DNA from: Alistipes sp.
GTDB taxonomy: Bacteria; Bacteroidota; Bacteroidia; Bacteroidales; Rikenellaceae
Reading direction: 5' to 3'
Assembly: GCA_029060215.1 (NCBI GenBank)
Contig: JAIDUK010000002.1
Span: 10,197-68,002 of the forward strand
DNA length: 57,806 nucleotides
The notes under the pieces are model-generated. The model ran no database searches. It saw nothing but the letters and a program-made list of their open reading frames with translations, and was not told the DNA's origin. The position numbers were made by a program, and so were the translations under genes. Shown here piece by piece: positions 8,512 to 17,639 of the stretch. Position 1 is the first letter of the stretch. Each line of letters starts with the position of its first letter.

Positions 8512-8543
8512 CAAAAGTAGGTCAATTTATTTTCCCCGCCAAA
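8512..8543 (-). promoter_or_regulatory. Promoter of the SLBB export operon
   Basis: On the minus strand TTTG (8543-8540) is followed after 20 bases by TACTTTTG (8519-8512). This is a full match to both elements of the Bacteroidetes promoter. It would drive the minus-strand run from the export gene at least through Wzz and possibly to the DUF2851 gene. Confidence 0.7.
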
Positions 8544-8680
8544 CATTTCCGCACAATTTTCCGGTTCTTCGTGCTTCCGGCTGCCGGTCGAAAAAACCAA
8601 CGCCTGTTTCTGCTCGGGTCCGGCAGGGAACAGCACCCGCCTTACAAAAATCGGATTCTTCGGAATACCGCAACGCTTAT

Positions 8681-8717
8681 TCAGATTGCCGCGCTCATTG
8701 CATTCGCTCGCAATGAC
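8681..8717 (+). repeat. Palindromic intergenic repeat, copy A
   Basis: Starts TCAGATTGCC and ends CTCGCAATGAC; the centre can fold as CATTGC/GCAATG. The same ends recur at 8814, 9055 (inverted) and 9163. Confidence 0.8.
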
Positions 8718-8813
8718 GGGAGAGGCTTTGACGCTACACCCCTCGCAATGACGGGAAAGATGCTGGGCTCCTTGCAAAGACGAGAGATTCTTCGGAAAGC
8801 AACAGCGCTTTGT

Positions 8814-8849
8814 TCAGATTGCCACGGGCCTGACGGCCCTCGCAATGAC
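8814..8849 (+). repeat. Palindromic intergenic repeat, copy B
   Basis: Same ends as copy A, but the centre is a different hairpin (GGGCC, TGAC loop, GGCCC). Confidence 0.8.
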
Positions 8850-8936
8850 GGGGCGGATTCTTTGACGTTGCGCACCTCGCAATGATGTAGCCTTTGTACG
8901 ATGCCCGGCTTGCGCGAAATGACATGGCGGGGTGTT

Positions 8937-9004
8937 CATCTGCGGCGGCTGGGGGCGACGCATCGAAGATGCGGGTCGCCGCAGATGGCAACGCAAGGCG
9001 TTGC
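8937..9004. repeat. Two adjacent perfect or near-perfect hairpins
   Basis: The first hairpin spans 8937-8987. Its ends CATCTGCGGCG and CGCCGCAGATG are exact inverted repeats, with nested GGCGAC/GTCGCC and GCATC-GAA-GATGC. The second, 8988-9004, is GCAACGC-AAG-GCGTTGC. Neither is followed by a T-run, so they are not ordinary terminators. Confidence 0.75.
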
Positions 9005-9054
9005 AAGCAAACCTGCGTCCGGCATCAAGCGTTGAAAAAACTATTTACCCGTCC

Positions 9055-9091
9055 GTCATCGCGAGGCATCGCAGATGCCGTGGCGATCTGA
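9055..9091 (-). repeat. Palindromic intergenic repeat, copy C (inverted)
   Basis: The copy A/B element in the opposite orientation. Its centre is another distinct hairpin (GGCATC-GCA-GATGCC), so the centre varies while staying self-complementary. Confidence 0.75.
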
Positions 9092-9162
9092 ACAAGAACA
9101 ACGACCGAGCGGTTATGATTGAAACAAAGATGGTCTGTTTTATTTAGGATGGTCTGTTTTAT

Positions 9163-9199
9163 TCAGATTGCCACGCTCATTGCATTCGCTCGCAATGAC
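9163..9199 (+). repeat. Palindromic intergenic repeat, copy D
   Basis: Nearly identical to copy A (one base different), ending 16 bases beyond the kdsD stop codon. Confidence 0.8.
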
Positions 9200-9215
9200 A
9201 AGAAAAGGATGCGAG

Positions 9216-10181
9216 CTACAACTTGATGTCGTAGATCTGGATCACGCCCTGCAACTTCCCGTCGTCGTCGGTCACCAGCAGCGACGTCACCTTGTTGCGA
9301 GTCATCATCTTCTCGGCCTCGATGAGCTTCTCCGACGCGGCGATGGTCTTGGGTGCGGGCGTGGCGATGTCGGCCGCCACGATACCGAAGAAGTCGGCCC
9401 GGCGGCGCTCCATGGCCCGGCGCACGTCGCCGTCGGTCACGATGCCCTCGATGCGGTCGCCGCGGCATACGATGATCAGCCCCAGCCCGCCTTTCGATAT
9501 GGCGTGGATCATCTCCACCGCCGGGCAGTCGGGCGCCACCACCGGCAGGTCGTGCGAACGCATGACGTTGCCCACGGTCATCAGGAGCCTGCGGCCCAGA
9601 CTGCCGCCCGGGTGGAGCCGCGCGAAATCGACGCTCGTGAAGCCGCGCAGCCGCATCAGCGACACCGCCAGCGCATCGCCCATGGCGATCTGCGCCGTGG
9701 TCGAGGTGGTGGGTGCCAAATGCAGAATGCAGGCCTCCTCCTTGACCTCCACGTCCAAGTGCACATCCGAATTCTTGGCCAGCGCCGATTCGGGATTCCC
9801 GGTCATCGAAACCAGCTTGTTGCCGTTGGAGTGGATGAACGGCACGATCTTCAGAATCTCGTCGGTCTCGCCCGAATACGACAGCGCCACCACCACGTCG
9901 TCGGGCGAAATCATGCCCAGATCGCCGTGGAACGCCTCGCCCGGATGCAGGAAGAAACTCGGCGTGCCGGTCGAAGCGAGCGTCGCCGCGATCTTGCGGC
10001 CCACCAGCCCCGACTTGCCCATGCCTGTGACGATGCACTTGCCGCGGCAAGCCAAAATCAGCTCCACGGCTCGCACGAATTCGTCGCCCAGCCGCTCTTC
10101 CAGCTGCTCGAGCGCCAGCCGCTCGGTGCGGATCGCCTTGCGGGCCGCTTCGAGGATCTGCGTCTTTTGAGGTTCGCTCAT
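9216..10181 (-). CDS. kdsD: D-arabinose 5-phosphate isomerase (SIS domain plus two CBS domains)
   Basis: A 321-residue KdsD/KpsF-type enzyme that converts ribulose 5-phosphate to arabinose 5-phosphate, the first step towards Kdo. The SIS domain (about 35-180) has GKCIVTGMGKSGLVGRKIAA and PSFFLHPGEAFHGDLGM. LAPTTSTTAQIAMGDALA follows, then two CBS domains (about 205-265 and 270-321; the second contains KVTSLLVTDDDGKLQGVI). Length matches the family. I start at the ATG at 10181; an ATG nine bases upstream would add three residues. It follows kdsA after 14 bases, and the neighbouring kdsA and kdsB make the pathway assignment firm. Confidence 0.95.
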   Translation of the reverse strand: MSEPQKTQILEAARKAIRTERLALEQLEERLGDEFVRAVELILACRGKCIVTGMGKSGLVGRKIAATLASTGTPSFFLHPGEAFHGDLGMISPDDVVVALSYSGETDEILKIVPFIHSNGNKLVSMTGNPESALAKNSDVHLDVEVKEEACILHLAPTTSTTAQIAMGDALAVSLMRLRGFTSVDFARLHPGGSLGRRLLMTVGNVMRSHDLPVVAPDCPAVEMIHAISKGGLGLIIVCRGDRIEGIVTDGDVRRAMERRRADFFGIVAADIATPAPKTIAASEKLIEAEKMMTRNKVTSLLVTDDDGKLQGVIQIYDIKL

Positions 10182-10195
10182 AGGTAGCACCGAAT

Positions 10196-10945
10196 TTACA
10201 ACAGACTTTCTATCAGGCTCTCCAACTCGTCCAGCCGCAACATGTTGGGACCGTCGCTCTTGGCATGGTCGGGATCGGGGTGCACCTCGAAAAAGAAGCC
10301 GTTGGCCCCGAACGCCTTGGCCGCGCGGGCCATGGCCGGCACGAACTCGCGGTTGCCGCCCGTGGTGCCGTCGGCCGCTCCGGGCCGCTGCACGGAGTGG
10401 GTGCAGTCCATGACGACCGTCGGGGCGAACTGCAACATGTCGGGGATGTTGCGGAAGTCGACCACCAGATTGTTGTAGCCGAAGCTGTTGCCGCGCTCGG
10501 TGAGCCAGATGTCGGCCGCGCCCGATTCGTGGGCCTTATGGTAGGGATAACGCATGTCGGCGCCCGACAGGAACTGCGCTTTCTTGATATTGACCGTCTT
10601 GCCCGTCTTGGCCGCAGCCACCAGCAGGTCGGTCTGGCGGCACAAGAACGCCGGAATCTGCAACACGTCGACCACCTCGCCCGCAGGCGCGGCCTGCCAA
10701 GCCTCGTGGATGTCGGTCAGGAGCCTCAACCCCCATTTCGACCGCACGTCGGAGAGCATCTGCAACCCCTTGTCGATGCCCGGCCCGCGGAACGACCGGA
10801 GCGACGTGCGGTTGGCCTTGTCGAACGATGCCTTGAAGATGATTTCGGTGCCCAGCCGGCGGTTGATCGCCGCAATGCGTTCGGCCACCGTGTCGAGCAA
10901 TTCGGCCGACTCGATGACGCAGGGACCCGCGATGAACTTTGTCAT
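10196..10945 (-). CDS. kdsA: 3-deoxy-8-phosphooctulonate synthase
   Basis: A 249-residue Kdo-8-phosphate synthase, condensing arabinose 5-phosphate with phosphoenolpyruvate in the cytoplasm. Motifs: FIAGPCVIES at the N-terminus, KASFDKANRTS, RGPGIDKGLQ, TDIHE, DVLQIPAFLCRQTDLL, and DCTHSVQRPG. Cys9 in the AGPC motif is the mark of the metal-dependent class (the metal-independent class has Asn there). It lies between kdsB and kdsD on the same strand. Between kdsB and kdsA there is a repeat-made hairpin (10964-10995) that may attenuate read-through. Confidence 0.96.
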   Translation of the reverse strand: MTKFIAGPCVIESAELLDTVAERIAAINRRLGTEIIFKASFDKANRTSLRSFRGPGIDKGLQMLSDVRSKWGLRLLTDIHEAWQAAPAGEVVDVLQIPAFLCRQTDLLVAAAKTGKTVNIKKAQFLSGADMRYPYHKAHESGAADIWLTERGNSFGYNNLVVDFRNIPDMLQFAPTVVMDCTHSVQRPGAADGTTGGNREFVPAMARAAKAFGANGFFFEVHPDPDHAKSDGPNMLRLDELESLIESLL

Positions 10946-10963
10946 AGGTTAAAGGTTAAAATC

Positions 10964-10995
10964 GAAAGGTGAAAGGTATCCCCCTTTCACTTTTC
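10964..10995 (-). terminator. Hairpin built from heptamer repeats between kdsB and kdsA
   Basis: A 13-bp stem with one G-U type mismatch (10964-10976 and 10983-10995) and a six-base loop. In the direction of kdsB transcription it is followed by a weak T-rich stretch. It lies five bases after the kdsB stop. It could be a weak terminator or attenuator; kdsA may still be read through. Confidence 0.5.
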
Positions 10996-11007
10996 ACCTG
11001 TCACTTT
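10987..11007. repeat. Heptamer repeat block 1 (TCACYTT units)
   Basis: Three tandem 7-base units (TCACTTT, TCACCTG, TCACTTT). The kdsB stop codon (minus strand TGA, 11003-11001) is made from the third unit. Confidence 0.75.
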
Positions 11008-11765
11008 TCGCTTCGAAGAAATTCCTCCGCCCGGGCAAGGTCTTCGGGCGTGTCGATGCCGATGGTTTCGACATGGGAGATGCCCACGCCGATCTTGTAG
11101 CCGTTTTCGAGCCAGCGCAGCTGTTCGAGCGATTCGGCCAGCTCGAGCGGCGACTGCGGCAGGGCCGTCACGGCCCGCAGCACCTCGGCCCGAAAGGCAT
11201 AGAGCCCGATATGCTTGTAAAAGGTATGGCGCGCCAGCCACTCCTCGCGCGGCACGCCCCGCAGATAGGGGATCACCGAACGCGAAAAATAGAGGGCCCG
11301 CGACTGTGCGTCGAGCACGACCTTGGGCGAGTTGGGGTTCTCCAGCGCCGCCAACCCGTCGGATTCGGCAAAAGGCTTGACCAGCGTAGCTATATCGGTG
11401 GCCGGGTCGTCGAAACACCGCCGGACGGTCTCCAACTGCGACGGGTGGATGAAAGGCTCGTCGCCCTGCACGTTCACCACCACGTCGTACTCCCGTCCCT
11501 CGCGGGCGCACACCTTTTCGTAGGCTTCCCGGCAACGGTCCGTACCGCTCCGATGGTCGGGCGAGGTCATCTCGACCTTGCCGCCGAACGCCAGCACGGC
11601 GTCGCGGATGCGCTCGTCGTCGGTCGCGACCACCGCGTCGTCCAACACCCCGGCCACCTGCTCGTAGACCCGCCGGATGACGGGCTTGCCGCCCAGCATG
11701 GCCAGCGGCTTGCCCGGGAAACGCGTCGAAGCGTAGCGGGCGGGGATGACAGCTAAAAATTTCAT
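11001..11765 (-). CDS. kdsB: 3-deoxy-manno-octulosonate cytidylyltransferase (CMP-Kdo synthetase)
   Basis: A 254-residue cytidylyltransferase that activates Kdo with CTP for lipid A core assembly. The N-terminal nucleotide-binding motif [20 protein letters not shown] is diagnostic. [13 protein letters not shown] (about 93-105) and YFSRSVIPY with HIGLYAFR further along fit the family. The preceding codon is also ATG, so 11768 is an equally possible start. The last residues and the stop codon are encoded in a copy of the 7-bp repeat. kdsB lies 91 bases downstream of lon and 55 bases upstream of kdsA, all on the same strand. Confidence 0.96.
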   Translation of the reverse strand: MKFLAVIPARYASTRFPGKPLAMLGGKPVIRRVYEQVAGVLDDAVVATDDERIRDAVLAFGGKVEMTSPDHRSGTDRCREAYEKVCAREGREYDVVVNVQGDEPFIHPSQLETVRRCFDDPATDIATLVKPFAESDGLAALENPNSPKVVLDAQSRALYFSRSVIPYLRGVPREEWLARHTFYKHIGLYAFRAEVLRAVTALPQSPLELAESLEQLRWLENGYKIGVGISHVETIGIDTPEDLARAEEFLRSEK

Positions 11766-11814
11766 CATTCAGAATCGCGGCTTTTCCTTGGCTCCGGCGA
11801 ATGCTTTTGACCGC

Positions 11815-11863
11815 TCACCTTTCACCTTTCACTTTTCACCTGTCACTTTTCACTTATCACCTT
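11815..11863. repeat. Heptamer repeat block 2, seven tandem units
   Basis: Seven consecutive 7-base units of the form TCACCTT or TCACTTT, with two variants (TCACCTG, TCACTTA). The lon stop codon (minus-strand TGA at 11859-11857) is the start of the last unit. Confidence 0.85.
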
Positions 11864-14292
11864 GCTTCCAATGCCAGCTCCAGCACCTCGTCGTTGGTCT
11901 TCACGTAGTGGAAAGTGAGCCCGTCGAGGTATTCGGACTTGATTTCGGCGATGTCCTTGCGGTTCTCCTCCGAGAGAATCAGCGTGTCGATGCCGGCTCG
12001 TTTGGCGGCAAGGATCTTCTCCTTGACCCCGCCCACAGGCATCACGCGGCCGCGAAGCGTAGTCTCGCCCGTCATGGCCACACGCTCGCGGACCTTGCGG
12101 CCCGTGTAGGTCGAAACGATCGAAGTCACCATCGTGATACCCGCCGACGGCCCGTCTTTGGGGATGGCGCCCTCGGGCACATGGATGTTGATGTCGTTCT
12201 TCTCGAAGAGGGCCGGGTCGATACCCAGCTCCTTGTAGTGGGCCATGACCCATTCGTGGGCGATGGTCGCCGACTCCTTCATCACGTCGCCCAGATTGCC
12301 CGTCAGGCTCACCTTGCCCTTGCCGGGGGTCAGGCACGATTCGATGTAGAGGATGTCGCCGCCGACCTCGGTCCACGCCAGTCCGGTCACCACGCCCGTC
12401 ATGCCGCTCACCTCGTATTCCTCGCGCAGGAACTTGGGGATGCCGAGCATCTTCTCCACGTCCTTGTCCGTCAGCTCCGGAGCGAACGCCTCCTCGAAAG
12501 CGATCTGCTTGGCCCGGGCCCGGGCGATCTTGGCCAGAAGTTTGTCGAGCGTACGCACGCCCGCTTCCCGCGTATAACCGGTGATGATCCGCTCCACGAG
12601 CTCGGGCGAGAGCAGGAGCTCCTGCTCCTTGATGCCGTGGGCCTCGCGCTGCTTGGGCAGCAGGTGGTCCAACGCGATGCGGACCTTCTCCTCGGGCAGA
12701 TAACCCGGAATATCGATCATCTCCATGCGGTCGCGCAGCGCCGGGGCGATGTTGGCTATGTTGTTGGCCGTCGCTATGAAGAGCACCTTCGAGAGGTCGT
12801 ACTCCATATCGAGGTAGTTGTCGTGGAAAGTGGTGTTCTGCTCCGGGTCGAGCACCTCGAGCAGCGCGCTCGACGGGTCGCCGTGGTTCGAAGCGGTCAC
12901 CTTGTCGACCTCGTCGAGGATGATGACCGGGTTGGACGAACCGCAGCGGCGGATGGTCTGGATGATCCGGCCCGGCATGGCGCCGATGTAGGTGCGCCTA
13001 TGGCCGCGGATCTCCGACTCGTCGTGCAGACCGCCCAGCGATATGCGCCCGAACTTGCGGTCGAGGGCCGCGGCGACCGACTTGCCCAACGAAGTTTTGC
13101 CCACGCCCGGAGGGCCGTAGAGACAGAGTATCGGCGACTTGAGGTCGCCCTTGAGCTTGATGACCGCCAGATGCTCGAGAATGCGCTCCTTGACCTCGTC
13201 CAACCCGAAATGGTCGTGGTCGAGCTGTTCGCGGGCGCACCGCAGGTCGAGGTTGTCCGCCGTGACGGTGTTCCACGGCAGCTCGAGCAGCAGCTGGAGA
13301 TAGGTCATCTGCACCGAGTACTCGGCCACCGAAGGGCTCAGGCGCTCGACTTTCTGCAACTCCTTCTCGAAAGCCTCGCCCACCTCGCGGGGCCAGTTCT
13401 TCTTCTTGGCCGTCTCGCGCATCTTGTCGATGTCGGCATCGGAGCCGTCGCCCAACTCGTCCTGAATGGTGCGCATCTGCTGTTGGAGGTAGTAGTCGCG
13501 CTGCTGCTTGTCGATCTCCTGCTTGACGCGCTCCTGAATCTGGTTCTTCAGGTCGACCAACTGCTGCTCGCGGATGAGGATCTCCAGCAGCTTGCGAGCC
13601 CGGGCCAGCAGGCCGGGCGCTTCGAGCAGCGACTGCCGGTCTTCGTCCGTAAGCTCCATGTTGGAGCAGATGAAGTTGATGATCCCGCGCTTGGAATCGA
13701 TGTTCTTGATGGCGAACGCCGCCTCCTTGGGCATGGTCGGCGAGACGTTGATGATGTTCAGCGCCACGTCGCGGATCGAATCGACCAGCGCCTCGAACTC
13801 GATGGTGGTCATGTCGGGCGGGGTGTCGCGCAAGGCCGTGACCCGGGCCTTGAAATAGGGCTCGGTGGCCACGTATTCGCGGATCTCGATCTTCTCCAGT
13901 CCGTTCAGGATGACCGTCAGGTTGCCGTTGGGCATCTCCAGAATCTTGATGATGCGCGCGGCGGTGCCGACCTTGTACATGTCCGAAGGCGAGGGGTCCT
14001 CCACCTCGCTCTCGCGCTGGAGCACGGCACCCAGAATACCGCCCTCGGCATTGACGGCCCGCACGAGCGAAATGCTCTTGTCGCGGCCGACGGTGATGGG
14101 GGTGATGGCCCCCGGGAAAAGAACCGACGAACGGAGCGTCAGGATCGGGATGATCTCCGGCACGTCCGTTTCTTCCTGCGGCTCGTCGCCGCCCGTCACG
14201 ATGGGAATGACTTTGTGCTTGCCGTCGAAGAGCTCGGGGTTGAGGCCCGCATCGTCCGACTCGGCGGCTGCGATCTTATCTTTTTCGTCCAT
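11857..14292 (-). CDS. lon: Endopeptidase La (Lon), ATP-dependent protease
   Basis: An 811-residue LonA-type protease. In order: an N-terminal substrate-binding domain (about 43-240), a coiled-coil section with QQRDYYLQQQMRTIQDELG, an AAA+ module with Walker A GPPGVGKT (about 393-400), Walker B VIILDEVDK and the LDPEQN segment, and a C-terminal peptidase domain with the Ser-Lys dyad Ser716 (PKDGPSAG) and Lys757 (GGVKEK). Length is normal for the family. I start at the ATG at 14292 (MDEKDK); a longer frame would reach into the promoter region shared with valS. Its -7 element TACCTTTG lies at 14331-14324 on the minus strand. Lon degrades misfolded and regulatory proteins in the cytoplasm. Confidence 0.97.
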   Translation of the reverse strand: MDEKDKIAAAESDDAGLNPELFDGKHKVIPIVTGGDEPQEETDVPEIIPILTLRSSVLFPGAITPITVGRDKSISLVRAVNAEGGILGAVLQRESEVEDPSPSDMYKVGTAARIIKILEMPNGNLTVILNGLEKIEIREYVATEPYFKARVTALRDTPPDMTTIEFEALVDSIRDVALNIINVSPTMPKEAAFAIKNIDSKRGIINFICSNMELTDEDRQSLLEAPGLLARARKLLEILIREQQLVDLKNQIQERVKQEIDKQQRDYYLQQQMRTIQDELGDGSDADIDKMRETAKKKNWPREVGEAFEKELQKVERLSPSVAEYSVQMTYLQLLLELPWNTVTADNLDLRCAREQLDHDHFGLDEVKERILEHLAVIKLKGDLKSPILCLYGPPGVGKTSLGKSVAAALDRKFGRISLGGLHDESEIRGHRRTYIGAMPGRIIQTIRRCGSSNPVIILDEVDKVTASNHGDPSSALLEVLDPEQNTTFHDNYLDMEYDLSKVLFIATANNIANIAPALRDRMEMIDIPGYLPEEKVRIALDHLLPKQREAHGIKEQELLLSPELVERIITGYTREAGVRTLDKLLAKIARARAKQIAFEEAFAPELTDKDVEKMLGIPKFLREEYEVSGMTGVVTGLAWTEVGGDILYIESCLTPGKGKVSLTGNLGDVMKESATIAHEWVMAHYKELGIDPALFEKNDINIHVPEGAIPKDGPSAGITMVTSIVSTYTGRKVRERVAMTGETTLRGRVMPVGGVKEKILAAKRAGIDTLILSEENRKDIAEIKSEYLDGLTFHYVKTNDEVLELALEAR

Positions 14293-14323
14293 GATTCGCT
14301 GAAATAGGTATGGTATATCGGTG

Positions 14324-14331
14324 CAAAGGTA
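14324..14331 (-). promoter_or_regulatory. Candidate -7 element of lon
   Basis: TACCTTTG on the minus strand, 32 bases before the lon ATG. It fully matches TAnnTTTG, but no TTTG is found at the -33 position. Confidence 0.45.
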
Positions 14332-14351
14332 ACGATTTTTCATGAATTTTA

Positions 14352-14382
14352 TTTCATCTTTGGCGGATTGTTAATAACTTTG
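14352..14382 (+). promoter_or_regulatory. Promoter of valS
   Basis: TTTC at 14352-14355, 19 bases, then TAACTTTG at 14375-14382. One mismatch in the -33 element. The predicted leader is about 25 bases. Confidence 0.55.
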
Positions 14383-14412
14383 CGCTTCACAACTTCAAAG
14401 CAAAACATCCCT

Positions 14413-17043
14413 ATGATGCAGATCGCAGACAAATACGCCCCCCGCGACATCGAGGCCCGATGGTACGACTACTGGACCGCGCACCGGCTCTTCCACTCCG
14501 AACCCGACGGGCGCGAACCCTACACGATCGTCATTCCGCCCCCCAACGTCACGGGCATGTTGCACATGGGCCACATGCTCAACAACACGCTGCAAGACGT
14601 GCTGGTGCGCCGCGCGCGCATGTCGGGCAAGAACGCCTGCTGGGTGCCGGGCATGGACCACGCCTCGATAGCCACCGAGGCCAAGGTGGTAGCGATGCTG
14701 CATGAAAAGGGCATCGAGAAATCGTCGCTTTCGCGCGAGGAGTTCCTCAAACACGCGTGGGAGTGGAAAGAGAAATACGGCGGCGTCATCCTCAAGCAGC
14801 TGCGCAAGTTAGGCGCTTCGTGCGACTGGGAGCGCACCTGCTTCACCATGGACGAAGCCCGCACCGAAAGCGTGCTGCGGGTCTTCTGCGACCTCTACGA
14901 GAAGGGCAAGATCTACCGCGGCGTGCGCATGGTCAACTGGGACCCGGCGGCCAAGACGGCTCTTTCGGACGAAGAAGTGGTATTCAAGGAATCGCACGGC
15001 AAGCTCTACTACCTGCGCTACAAGGTCGAGGGCTGCGACAAGTGCATCATCGTCGCCACCACGCGCCCCGAGACCATTCTGGGCGACACGGCCCTGTGCG
15101 TCAACCCCGACGACGAACGCTACAAGTGGCTTCCGGCCGACGCGCGCGTCATCGTGCCGCTGGTGGGCCGGTCGATTCCGGTCATCCGCGACACCTACGT
15201 CGACATCGAGTTCGGTACGGGCGCGCTGAAGGTGACCCCGGCCCACGATGTCAACGACTACATGCTGGGCGAGAAATACGGGCTCGAAACCATCGACATC
15301 TTCAACGACGACGGCACCATCAACGACAAGGTGGGCATGTACGTCGGCGAAGACCGCTTCGACGTGCGCCGCAAGATCGAGGGCGATCTGGCCGCCGCAG
15401 GGCTGCTCGAAAAGACCGAGGAGTATACCAACAACGTAGGCTATTCCGAGCGTACGGGCGTGGCCATCGAACCCAAGCTCTCGATGCAGTGGTTCCTCTC
15501 CATGTCCGAGCTGGCGAAACCCGCCACCAAGGCCGTCATGGAAGACGCCATCCGCTTCGTGCCCGAGAAATACAAGAACACCTACCGCCACTGGATGGAG
15601 AACATCAAGGACTGGTGCATTTCGCGCCAGCTGTGGTGGGGCCAGCGCATCCCGGCCTACTACCTGCCCAAGGGCGGTTTCGTCGTGGCGCTCACCCCCG
15701 AAGAGGCCTTGGAAAAGGCCCGGGCCAAGTCGGGCGACGCGTCGTTGCGGCTCTCCGACCTGCGGCAGGACGAAGACGTGCTCGACACGTGGTTCTCGTC
15801 GTGGCTGTGGCCCATTTCGGTCTTCGACGGCATCCGCAACCCGGGCAACAAGGAGATCGAATACTACTACCCCACCAACGACTTGGTGACGGGCCCCGAC
15901 ATCATTTTCTTCTGGGTGGCCCGCATGATCATGGCGGGCTATGAATACCGCGGCGAAAAACCCTTCGCCAACGTCTACTTCACGGGCATCGTGCGCGACA
16001 AGATCGGCCGCAAGATGTCCAAACAGCTGGGCAACTCGCCCGACCCGCTCGACCTGATCGACAAGTACGGCGCCGACGGCGTGCGTCTGGCCATGCTCAT
16101 GTCGTCGTCGGCCGGCAACGACGTGATGTTCGACGAAGCGCTCTGCGAGCAGGGCCGCAACTTCGGCAACAAGATCTGGAACGCCTACCGCTTGGTCAAC
16201 GGCTGGAGCGTCGACGAGAGCGCCCCGCAGAGCGAGAACAACCGCTTGGCCGCGGCTTGGTTCCGGCAGGCGCTGAGCCGCACGCTGCGCGAAGTGGCCG
16301 ACGACTTCCGCTCGTACCGCATCTCGGAGGCCTGCACCACGGTCTACCGTCTGTTCTGGGACGACTTCAGCGCCCAGTATCTCGAAATGGTCAAGCCCGC
16401 CTACGGGCAGCCCGTCGACCGCCGTACGCTGGACGAAACGCGCGGGTTCTTCGACGCCCTGATGCGGATGCTCCACCCCTACATGCCGTTCGTCACCGAA
16501 GAGATCTGGCAGGACCTCACGCCCCGCGCCGAGGGCGAATCGATCTGCGTGGCGTCCATGCCCGAGCCCGAAGCCGAGGACGCCGCCCTGCTGGCCCGTT
16601 TCGAGCTGGTGCGCGAGGTCATCTCGGCCGTGCGCAACATCCGCAACCAGAAGAACCTGCCGCCCAAGGAAGCGCTCGTGCTCCATGTCATCGCCGACGA
16701 CAACTACCCGGCCGAATACGCCCCCGTCATGACGAAGATGGCCAACCTGTCGGCCATCGAAACGGTGACGGAGAAAGACCCGGCCGCGGCGGCGTTCATC
16801 GTCAAGACCACCCAATATTTCGTGCCGCTGGCCGGGATGATCGACACCGACGCCGAGCGCAAGAAACTCGCCGACGATTTGGCCTACTACGAAGGATTCC
16901 TCTCGACGGTCATGAAGAAGCTCTCCAACGAGCGGTTCGTGCAGTCGGCGCCCGAAAAGGTGGTGGCCAACGAACGCGCCAAGCAGGCCGACGCCGAAGC
17001 CAAGATCGCCGCCATCAAGGAGCAACTTTCGACACTCAAATAA
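14413..17043 (+). CDS. valS: Valyl-tRNA synthetase
   Basis: An 876-residue class I aminoacyl-tRNA synthetase charging tRNA-Val. The HIGH-type motif is HMGH (about 51-54, in [15 protein letters not shown]). The editing domain has [10 protein letters not shown] (about residues 217-225), the body has [17 protein letters not shown], and the KMSKQ loop is at about 534-538. A C-terminal coiled-coil arm ends in [13 protein letters not shown], as expected for ValRS. Two ATG codons in a row begin the gene (14413 and 14416). It is divergent from lon. The stop is followed directly by heptamer repeats that form a terminator-like hairpin. Confidence 0.97.
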   Translation: MMQIADKYAPRDIEARWYDYWTAHRLFHSEPDGREPYTIVIPPPNVTGMLHMGHMLNNTLQDVLVRRARMSGKNACWVPGMDHASIATEAKVVAMLHEKGIEKSSLSREEFLKHAWEWKEKYGGVILKQLRKLGASCDWERTCFTMDEARTESVLRVFCDLYEKGKIYRGVRMVNWDPAAKTALSDEEVVFKESHGKLYYLRYKVEGCDKCIIVATTRPETILGDTALCVNPDDERYKWLPADARVIVPLVGRSIPVIRDTYVDIEFGTGALKVTPAHDVNDYMLGEKYGLETIDIFNDDGTINDKVGMYVGEDRFDVRRKIEGDLAAAGLLEKTEEYTNNVGYSERTGVAIEPKLSMQWFLSMSELAKPATKAVMEDAIRFVPEKYKNTYRHWMENIKDWCISRQLWWGQRIPAYYLPKGGFVVALTPEEALEKARAKSGDASLRLSDLRQDEDVLDTWFSSWLWPISVFDGIRNPGNKEIEYYYPTNDLVTGPDIIFFWVARMIMAGYEYRGEKPFANVYFTGIVRDKIGRKMSKQLGNSPDPLDLIDKYGADGVRLAMLMSSSAGNDVMFDEALCEQGRNFGNKIWNAYRLVNGWSVDESAPQSENNRLAAAWFRQALSRTLREVADDFRSYRISEACTTVYRLFWDDFSAQYLEMVKPAYGQPVDRRTLDETRGFFDALMRMLHPYMPFVTEEIWQDLTPRAEGESICVASMPEPEAEDAALLARFELVREVISAVRNIRNQKNLPPKEALVLHVIADDNYPAEYAPVMTKMANLSAIETVTEKDPAAAAFIVKTTQYFVPLAGMIDTDAERKKLADDLAYYEGFLSTVMKKLSNERFVQSAPEKVVANERAKQADAEAKIAAIKEQLSTLK

Positions 17044-17110
17044 GGTGAAAGGTGAAAAGTGAAAAGTGAAAGGATTTCCCGATAAGTCTTCTTCATTTTT
17101 CACCTTTCAC
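17044..17110 (+). terminator. Repeat-made hairpin after valS
   Basis: Four tandem heptamers (GGTGAAA twice, AGTGAAA twice, 17044-17071). Bases 17045-17063 pair with 17092-17110 over 19 bp with one mismatch, around a 28-base loop. No strong T-run follows. It probably works as a transcript end or 3' stability element between valS and rnhA. Confidence 0.5.
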
Positions 17111-17160
17111 TCCGTTCTTTCGCCTATGTAGCAGGATTAATCCAGAACTCGTTCCGCCTT

Positions 17161-17181
17161 TCACCTTTAACTTTTCACCTT
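17161..17181. repeat. Heptamer repeat block at the rnhA start
   Basis: Three units (TCACCTT, TAACTTT, TCACCTT). The last two bases of the third unit form the first two bases of the TTG start codon of rnhA. Confidence 0.7.
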
Positions 17182-17635
17182 GCCCGAAATCACCATATAT
17201 ACCGACGGTTCGGCGCTCGGCAATCCCGGGCCGGGGGGCTACGGCATCGTCATGCTCTCGGGGCCCCACCGCAAGGAGCTGTCGCAGGGTTTCCGCCTGA
17301 CGACCAACAACCGCATGGAGCTCATGGCCGTCTGCGTGGCGCTCGAGGCGCTCAAGTTCCCCGGGTCGGAAGTCACGGTCTGCTCCGATTCGCGCTATGT
17401 GGTCGACGCCGTGACGAAAGGTTGGGTCTTCGGGTGGGAGAAGAAGGGTTTCGCCAACAAGAAGAATCCCGACCTTTGGATGCGGTTCCTGCGGGTTTTC
17501 CGGCGGCACCGCGTCCGATTCGTCTGGGTCAAGGGCCACGCCGAGACCGTCGAGAACAACCGGTGCGACGTGCTGGCCGTAGCCGCGGCCAACGGTTCCG
17601 GCCTGCCCGAAGACATCGGCTACCAACCGGAATAA
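17180..17635 (+). CDS. rnhA: Ribonuclease HI
   Basis: A 151-residue RNase HI that cuts the RNA strand of RNA-DNA hybrids. All catalytic residues are in place: Asp9 (IYTDGSA), Glu47 (NNRMELMA), Asp70 (CSDSRYVV), Asp130 (NNRCDVLA), with His120 in KGHAE. The basic protrusion GWVFGWEKKGFANKKNPDLW is present. There is no ATG near the start of the domain. The best start is TTG at 17180, which gives only five residues before the first strand, as in other family members. That TTG lies at the edge of a heptamer repeat. A repeat-made hairpin follows the gene. Confidence 0.93.
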   Translation: MPEITIYTDGSALGNPGPGGYGIVMLSGPHRKELSQGFRLTTNNRMELMAVCVALEALKFPGSEVTVCSDSRYVVDAVTKGWVFGWEKKGFANKKNPDLWMRFLRVFRRHRVRFVWVKGHAETVENNRCDVLAVAAANGSGLPEDIGYQPE

Positions 17636-17639
17636 AGGG

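Larger units (their letters stand above)
8544..9215. other. Gene-free spacer rich in palindromic repeats
   Basis: About 670 bases with no convincing gene; the short open frames here run through repeats and have no family features. It holds at least four copies of a 36-37-base palindromic element with fixed ends, partial copies at about 8737-8760 and 8870-8886, a 51-base hairpin, a 7-bp triloop hairpin, and a 19-base tandem duplication at about 9129-9166 (GATGGTCTGTTTTATTTAG and a near copy). Confidence 0.8.

Noticed and set aside
8394..9147. Small proteins in the repeat-rich spacer
   Set aside because: The open frames consist of repeat copies read in several frames. They lack plausible starts with signals and any family feature.
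9216..14292. A single lon-kdsB-kdsA-kdsD operon
   Set aside because: The order and strand allow it, but repeat blocks and a hairpin between lon, kdsB and kdsA leave the transcript structure open, so I did not annotate one operon.
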